Of a DNA stretch of 64,000 nt, positions 59,017-64,000 are shown piece by piece. The DNA is from Neptuniibacter caesariensis. GTDB taxonomy: Bacteria; Pseudomonadota; Gammaproteobacteria; Pseudomonadales; Balneatricaceae. Below the pieces are notes generated by a model that had not been told where the DNA came from, did not search any database, and saw nothing but the letters and a program-made list of their open reading frames with translations. A program made the position numbers and the translations under genes. The stretch spans positions 780,493-844,492 of the forward strand of contig NZ_CH724126.1 in NCBI RefSeq assembly GCF_000153345.1. Reading direction: 5' to 3'. Each line of letters begins with the position of its first letter. The first letter of the stretch is position 1.

Positions 59017-60048
59017 GTGTTGAAACAACTGATCAATCCATCACCTGAACAGTACTGCGATACCCCGGAAGCTTTCCTTAAAAGTCTGGCTGAACCCACC
59101 ATGATATATATTGATGGCGAGCGCTCTGACAGAACCCGAGCGGTAGTTACCTTGCTGCACGGCAATGAGCCTTCTGGAATACAGGCATTGCATAGGTGGT
59201 TGTTGACAGAAAAGAAGCCTGGTTTCAATCTGCTCTGTTTCATACCGTCAATTCCCGCAGCTTTGTTAGAGCCACTGTTTAGAAATCGGGTCTACCCCGG
59301 GCAACGAGATATGAACCGTTGCTTTTTCCCGCCTTATACCGATATACCGGGTCGTGTGGCAGAAGAGATTGTCGAACTATTAGATCATTACCAGCCTGAG
59401 TGTATTCTGGATATTCATAACACCTCCGGTAGCAGTCCTGATTTTGGAGTGGTGACCTATGAAAGTGAAGCGCACGAAGCACTTGTTTCACTATTCTGCG
59501 ATCGACTTGTTATTACCGATCTGCGAATGGGCGCTTTAATGGAACGTAGCACCCGCCGTTGTCCGGTAGTGACTATTGAGTGCGGAGGTGCGCAAGATAG
59601 CGGCTCTTCTGATGTAGCTTGGAAGGGATTGCAAAAATATCTGTATTCGGATGATGTTTTTGTGTTGCAACCGGGTCATCATCTCGATCTTTACCGTCAT
59701 CCCGTTAGGTTGGAGTTTAAACAGAATACTACCATCGCCTTTGCGGAAAGTTACGTGCTTGGAACAGATATCACTGTGCCGACAGGGTTGGATCGTTTTA
59801 ATTTTGGTGCTGTGGCGGCAGGTACCTTAATCGGTTGGTTAGGCAGTGAACAGGCCCGTGAACAGATAAAGGTTCTGAATGCAGAAGGCGAAGACGTGTT
59901 TGCTGAGTTTTTTGGTATCAAAGGCAATCAACTCTATACAGTTCAAGAGCTTAAGCTCTTTATGATTACAACCCGACCGGATATCGCATTGGGGGATTGC
60001 TTGTTGTATGCAGCAAAAGAGCAAGAACATGAGGTCTTGGATACCTGA
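59017..60048 (+). CDS. Succinylglutamate desuccinylase/aspartoacylase family protein
   Basis: A zinc amidohydrolase of the AstE/AspA M14 family that cleaves N-acyl amino acids. The 343 residues include the metal motif LLHGNEPSG (His and Glu near residues 49-52), ILDIHNTSGSSPDFG with the third His, and the proton donor in VVTIECGG. The start is GTG 59017, with AGGGG just upstream (a TTG at 59020 is also open). It follows the ligase gene with no gap, so the two are surely co-expressed. Its natural substrate may be the ligase product; this is inference. Confidence 0.85.
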   Translation: MLKQLINPSPEQYCDTPEAFLKSLAEPTMIYIDGERSDRTRAVVTLLHGNEPSGIQALHRWLLTEKKPGFNLLCFIPSIPAALLEPLFRNRVYPGQRDMNRCFFPPYTDIPGRVAEEIVELLDHYQPECILDIHNTSGSSPDFGVVTYESEAHEALVSLFCDRLVITDLRMGALMERSTRRCPVVTIECGGAQDSGSSDVAWKGLQKYLYSDDVFVLQPGHHLDLYRHPVRLEFKQNTTIAFAESYVLGTDITVPTGLDRFNFGAVAAGTLIGWLGSEQAREQIKVLNAEGEDVFAEFFGIKGNQLYTVQELKLFMITTRPDIALGDCLLYAAKEQEHEVLDT

Positions 60049-60166
60049 TTAGGGTAAGGGGCCTTTCATCCCGTCTTATATGTCTGTATAAATTAGTCTT
60101 AAGTCTTAATATGTTGCGCTGCAGCTTTCCTGGAATATATACAGAGTCGCAAAACCATTCGTCGTT

Positions 60167-62362
60167 ATGAGTTCTATCATTAGTTCTTCCCATCGCTTGC
60201 TTAACCTCCTGACTATCAGGCCGTTTGCATTTTCGGCGATGATCTTCTCGATAGTGCTAATTATTTCAGCTCTGTTTATTAGCCATGAATTTGAGCGTAT
60301 CCGGGAAAACATAAAACATCAGGCGTTTGTAAACTTACTGACTTTGGGCGCTCGCCTTGAAGGTGAGATTAATGCCCACTTGGTCGTGTTACGCGGTCTT
60401 AAAGCGGAAGTCGCGATTAACTCGGATATCACCCAGGCGGAGTTTGCCCGGCTGGTAGATGAATACCTGCAAACTCAGCTCAGTATTAAGCACATTGCCT
60501 TAGCGCCGGATCTTATTATTACGAATCTCCATCCTTCGAAAGGGAATGAAAAGGCCCTGGGCCTGAATTACCGAAAAATTCCTGCACAGCTCAGTGCGAT
60601 TATGGAAGCAGTCGAACTTGATGAGGTGATTCTCAGTGGCCCTGTAGATCTGGTGCAGGGTGGAAGTGCTCTTATTGCAAGGGTGCCTGTTTTTATCGGT
60701 ACTGATCGAAAGATGCTTTGGGGCATAGTGTCAGCAGTTATTGATGATAAAGACCTGCTGCAAAGAGCAGGGATAGATACCTCGTTATGGGGAGTCGATA
60801 TCGCAATACGTGGTAAAGATGCTAAAGGTGCTGAAGGGGAGGTGTTTTACGGAGACCCTGCAGTTTTTTCTCCTGGTAGCGTCTCTGTCGACGTCATTCT
60901 TCCTTACGGACGGTGGCAACTGGCTGCGAATGCTAGCCAGGGTTGGCAGGTGAGTACCAAAGAGGTGATCTACTATTGGTTGGTAGCGTTCTTGGTGAGT
61001 CTGGCAACAGGTATGGCTGCCTATCTTATTGCGACAAACTATCGGGAAAAGCTACAGGCGATAGAAACAGCAACCTATCGGGCTAACTATGATGTGCTTA
61101 CCGGGTTGTCTAACCGTTATCACTTTAGCCAACAGCTTCAGTCGTTGATTTATGAGCATCAGCGCCATGGTCATATGTTTGCGCTGTTCTTCATCGATCT
61201 TGATTACTTCAAAGAGGTCAATGATAACTGGGGGCACCCAGCCGGGGATGAGTTACTTCGCCTTTTTGCTCACAGGATGGTTTCCATTGTTCGTAGTGAT
61301 GATCTGATCGCCCGTTTAGCCGGTGACGAGTTTGTTATTGTACTCAAAGATCTGGAATCGGCGACTCAAGCCGAGCTCCTCGCTGAAAAATTGCAGTTAG
61401 AGCTTGGGGAGCCTTATCTGATAAATGGTCAGTACCTATCGGTGACGCATAGCTTAGGTATCGCTATGTATCCTGCTGATGGTGGCAGCATGGAGCTATT
61501 ATTGCAGAATGCTGATCGAGCGATGTATGAAGCCAAACGGGCTGGGAAAAACAGAATTTTCTTCTTCAATGATCATCTTAGTCAGGAAGTTAAACGGCAT
61601 GTCCAGGTGCATAATGAAATTCTGGATGGGTTGCGTAAAGGACAATTCGAACTCTACCTGCAGCCGATCATGGCGCTTTCTTCTGGTCGAGTAAGCAAAT
61701 GTGAGGCGTTAGTACGTTGGGTTCATCCTGAGCGAGGCTTGATCTCTCCTGTGGAGTTTATTCCCGTTGCTGAGCAGACTGGCGCGATTAAACCCTTAGG
61801 CGAGTGGATCTTGGATGAAGCCTGCCATCTATCAAATCAACTACGTGAATCAGGGCATTCAATCCAGGTTTCTATCAACCGATCGGTAGCAGAATTTTAT
61901 CCGAAAGATGCCGATCAGCGTTGGTTGCAAATTATTGATAGTCACAATGTTCCCCATGACATGATTGTTTTTGAAATTACAGAATCGCTCCTAATGGATG
62001 GTGGGGACAGCCAGTTAGACAAGATCAACATGTTAAGGGGGAAAGGTATAGCTTTCTCTATTGATGATTTTGGCACAGGGTATTCGGCGATTAACTACCT
62101 TCGTCACTATCCGGTGGACTACCTTAAAATTGACCGTAGCTTTATTACGGATCTGCTTGAAGATGAGCAAGATCGTACTCTGGTTGAAGTAATCATCAAA
62201 ATGGGACAAACCCTGGGTATTCGTGTTGTTGCTGAAGGCGTTGAGGACCAGGCTCAGATGGATATGTTGAAAGAGTTTGGTTGTGACTATATTCAGGGCT
62301 TCTATCTGGGTAAACCACTCCCTTATGATGAATTTATCGCTTTTCTTAGCGGTGATAGTTAA
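60167..62362 (+). CDS. CHASE-domain GGDEF/EAL c-di-GMP protein
   Basis: A membrane-bound two-domain c-di-GMP enzyme. The 731 residues have two membrane helices (about 20-39 and 268-289) flanking a periplasmic CHASE-type sensor (about 70-200), then a GGDEF domain with AGDEF at 385-389 and inhibition site RSDD at 376-379, and an EAL domain (about 480-725). The EAL residues are all present: CEALVRW, VFEITES, SIDDFGTGYSA, KIDRSFI, VAEGVED and IQGFYLG. The phosphodiesterase should work; the cyclase is probably active or a GTP-binding regulator. Confidence 0.92.
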   Translation: MSSIISSSHRLLNLLTIRPFAFSAMIFSIVLIISALFISHEFERIRENIKHQAFVNLLTLGARLEGEINAHLVVLRGLKAEVAINSDITQAEFARLVDEYLQTQLSIKHIALAPDLIITNLHPSKGNEKALGLNYRKIPAQLSAIMEAVELDEVILSGPVDLVQGGSALIARVPVFIGTDRKMLWGIVSAVIDDKDLLQRAGIDTSLWGVDIAIRGKDAKGAEGEVFYGDPAVFSPGSVSVDVILPYGRWQLAANASQGWQVSTKEVIYYWLVAFLVSLATGMAAYLIATNYREKLQAIETATYRANYDVLTGLSNRYHFSQQLQSLIYEHQRHGHMFALFFIDLDYFKEVNDNWGHPAGDELLRLFAHRMVSIVRSDDLIARLAGDEFVIVLKDLESATQAELLAEKLQLELGEPYLINGQYLSVTHSLGIAMYPADGGSMELLLQNADRAMYEAKRAGKNRIFFFNDHLSQEVKRHVQVHNEILDGLRKGQFELYLQPIMALSSGRVSKCEALVRWVHPERGLISPVEFIPVAEQTGAIKPLGEWILDEACHLSNQLRESGHSIQVSINRSVAEFYPKDADQRWLQIIDSHNVPHDMIVFEITESLLMDGGDSQLDKINMLRGKGIAFSIDDFGTGYSAINYLRHYPVDYLKIDRSFITDLLEDEQDRTLVEVIIKMGQTLGIRVVAEGVEDQAQMDMLKEFGCDYIQGFYLGKPLPYDEFIAFLSGDS

Positions 62363-62474
62363 TGGCTATTGATTTATTGATTTTATTTAATTTTCGTAAT
62401 TTATTCTGTTTGTCTATAGTTATTCCATCAGCGTCGAGGACGCCAACGAATTGGGATAACCAGAGGACTAAATC

Positions 62475-63209
62475 ATGTTGCAGAATTCAGAAGGCAAGAA
62501 CATTCCACAGGTAACTTTCCATACTCGCCAGGGTAATGATTGGGTGGATGTGACAAGTGAGCAGCTGTTTAAAGGTAAAACTGTCATTGTTTTTGCCCTG
62601 CCTGGCGCATTTACCCCGACATGTTCGAGTACGCACCTGCCACGTTACAACGAATTAGCGCCAGTATTTGCCGCTAACGGTGTGGACGAGATTATTTGTC
62701 TATCTGTTAATGATACTTTTGTGATGAATGCCTGGGCTGAAGATCAGAAAGCGGAAAACGTCACTTTCCTGCCTGATGGTAATGGCGAGTTCAGTGAAGC
62801 GATGGGTATGCTGGTGGATAAGGATGAGCTGGGCTTCGGGAAGCGTAGCTGGCGTTACTCTATGCTGGTTAAGGATGGTGTCATCGATAAAATGTATATC
62901 GAACCAGATCTGCCAGGCGACCCGTTCCAGGTTTCTGATGCGGATACCATGCTAGATTACATCAATCCGCAAGCAGAACAGCCAAAGCGTGTCACTATTA
63001 TCAGTAAGCCTGGCTGCCCGCACTGTACACGTGCCAAGAATGTGCTGACAGAGAACGGCTACAAATATGAAGAGATTGAACTGGGCACGAATGGTGTTAG
63101 CTTCAGTTCATTACAGGCGGTTACTGGCCGTGGTACTACCCCTCAGATTTTTGTAGACGGTGAGCTAGTCGGTAGTGCGGATGAGCTGGAGGCATGGGTA
63201 GCGAAATAA
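62475..63209 (+). CDS. Peroxiredoxin-5/glutaredoxin fusion
   Basis: A hybrid that reduces peroxides with glutathione without needing a separate thioredoxin. The 244 residues have an N-terminal Prx5 domain with peroxidatic Cys50 in PGAFTPTCSS and a C-terminal glutaredoxin (about 170-244) with Cys181 and Cys184 in KPGCPHCTRAK. The same fusion is known in Haemophilus and other gammaproteobacteria. AGAGGA precedes the ATG. It should be a cytoplasmic oxidative-stress enzyme. A bidirectional terminator follows. Confidence 0.94.
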   Translation: MLQNSEGKNIPQVTFHTRQGNDWVDVTSEQLFKGKTVIVFALPGAFTPTCSSTHLPRYNELAPVFAANGVDEIICLSVNDTFVMNAWAEDQKAENVTFLPDGNGEFSEAMGMLVDKDELGFGKRSWRYSMLVKDGVIDKMYIEPDLPGDPFQVSDADTMLDYINPQAEQPKRVTIISKPGCPHCTRAKNVLTENGYKYEEIELGTNGVSFSSLQAVTGRGTTPQIFVDGELVGSADELEAWVAK

Positions 63210-63224
63210 CTCGTTGCCATGAAT

Positions 63225-63254
63225 AAAAAAACGCACCTCAGGGTGCGTTTTTTT
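63225..63254. terminator. Bidirectional terminator between the peroxiredoxin gene and cvfB
   Basis: Perfect stem ACGCACC (63231-63237)/GGTGCGT (63242-63248), loop TCAG, with seven A before and seven T after. It serves the two convergent genes. Confidence 0.95.
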
Positions 63255-63267
63255 ATCAGTGTCGTGC

Positions 63268-64000
63268 TTAATCTTTCAGGCGTAGCCCGCCGGGTTCGAT
63301 GCTGATTTTTCCTTGCTTAAGCAGTGCGCCGACAGCCATTTTGAATGCTTTTTTACTGACGCCGAACAGCTTATAGATAATATCCGGCGAGGATTTGTCA
63401 TTGACAGTGATGTAACCATCCTGTTCCTTGAGCATCTCCAGAATCTGCCCAGCAGTATCGACTACTTTGCTATAACCTGGTTTTTGCATGGCAAGCGTGA
63501 TCTTGCCATCCTCTCTGACCTCTTTAATGTAGCCTTTCATTTTCTGGCCAGGATAGATCGTTTTAAGCAGGTCGCTTTTGAAAATCATTCCCCAGTGTTC
63601 ATGGTTCACAATCGCTTTCTGACCCAGATCGGTTCGGTTCGCAATAACCAGTTGTACCTCTTCACCCACCTTGTAGCGAGGTTTGCTTTTATCGAGAAAT
63701 TTATCGATCTTTGTAGAAGCAACAATACGGTTAGTGTTTTTATCCAGATACAAGCGAACCAGGTAGCGTTTGCCTACTTCTACAGGACGATTTTTCTGTT
63801 CGCTGTATGGAAGTAGCACCTCTTTCGCCAGCCCCCAATCCAGAAATGCACCTACGTCATTGACTGCAGAGACTTTGAGCATCGCAAACTCGCCGACAAT
63901 GGTTGAAGGCTTCTCGGTCGTTGCAATCAGATAGTCATCGGTATCCAGATAGATAAAAACGCGAATTCTATCACCCGTGCTTAAGTCTTCAGGGCAGTAC
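63268..64000 (-). CDS. cvfB: S1 RNA-binding protein CvfB/YitL-like (cut by right edge)
   Basis: An S1-domain RNA-binding protein with a C-terminal winged helix, related to CvfB. About 244 residues are readable from the window edge; the frame is open to 64000, so the N terminus is missing. The apparent MLKV start at 63882 is internal. Conserved pieces are YLDTDDYLIATTEKP, GAFLDWGLAKEVLLPYSEQ, VGEEVQLVIANRTDLGQKAIV, PGQKMKGYIKEVREDGKITL and the winged helix GVSKKAFKMAVGALLKQGKI. The role in translation or virulence-gene control is known only for Gram-positive relatives. Confidence 0.9.
   Translation of the reverse strand, partial: YCPEDLSTGDRIRVFIYLDTDDYLIATTEKPSTIVGEFAMLKVSAVNDVGAFLDWGLAKEVLLPYSEQKNRPVEVGKRYLVRLYLDKNTNRIVASTKIDKFLDKSKPRYKVGEEVQLVIANRTDLGQKAIVNHEHWGMIFKSDLLKTIYPGQKMKGYIKEVREDGKITLAMQKPGYSKVVDTAGQILEMLKEQDGYITVNDKSSPDIIYKLFGVSKKAFKMAVGALLKQGKISIEPGGLRLKD

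Overview
The window is a contiguous piece of a marine gammaproteobacterial chromosome, most like the Oceanospirillales (Neptunomonas/Amphritea/Neptuniibacter type). The evidence is gene order and protein similarity: mutS-pncC-recA-recX-alaS-lysC-csrA-tRNA-Ser-tRNA-Arg is the Pseudomonas/Oceanospirillum arrangement, there is a sodium-pumping oxaloacetate decarboxylase, and a flagellar operon is controlled by sigma54 and sigma28. Genus placement is inference. Nearly all genes are intact core genes. I see no prophage, transposase, CRISPR array or resistance island.

Layout. 1-8271: DNA repair and translation genes (mutS, cut by the left edge, pncC, recA with a LexA box, recX, alaS, lysC, csrA). 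8332-8710: one tRNA-Ser and three identical tRNA-Arg genes. 8781-13867: thiI and the oadGAB sodium pump. 13943-16836: a histone-deacetylase-like enzyme, a degenerate receiver/TPR protein and tRNA-Arg(CCU). 16892-32218: flagellar and chemotaxis genes flgN-flgM-flgA on the minus strand, then cheV-cheR and flgBCDEFGHIJKL on the plus strand. Two sigma54-type promoters (before flgB and flgF) and two sigma28-type promoters (before flgM and flgKL) are readable.

32538-44069: a large fatty-acid degradation region with acyl-CoA dehydrogenase, an SCP2 protein, FadD, a DUF2889 protein, enoyl-CoA hydratase, a haem-binding DUF3365 protein, EtfBA and FadBA. Together these activate fatty acids, oxidise acyl-CoAs and pass electrons to ETF. 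A second module at 48626-53069 holds a TetR regulator, an alpha/beta hydrolase, a dienoyl-CoA isomerase and 2,4-dienoyl-CoA reductase (FadH), which would handle unsaturated acyl chains. Between them lie a diguanylate cyclase, pilU, a DUF1826 gene with a Zur-like box and a YkgJ-type metal-binding protein.

53139-64000: a disordered Gln/Asn-rich protein, the pqiABC envelope lipid-transport operon, a glutamate-cysteine-ligase-like enzyme paired with a zinc deacylase, a GGDEF-EAL protein, a peroxiredoxin-glutaredoxin fusion, and cvfB cut by the right edge.

The most unusual non-genic structure is at 47217-47495: about 279 bp bounded by 19-bp imperfect inverted repeats and carrying two internal long-range hairpins, with the stop codons of both convergent neighbours inside the terminal repeats. 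It looks like a small non-autonomous mobile element or a structured RNA. Other points worth checking are a palindrome shared by two beta-oxidation promoter regions, a sigma28 promoter whose -10 element sits in a hairpin loop, and the ligase/deacylase pair.
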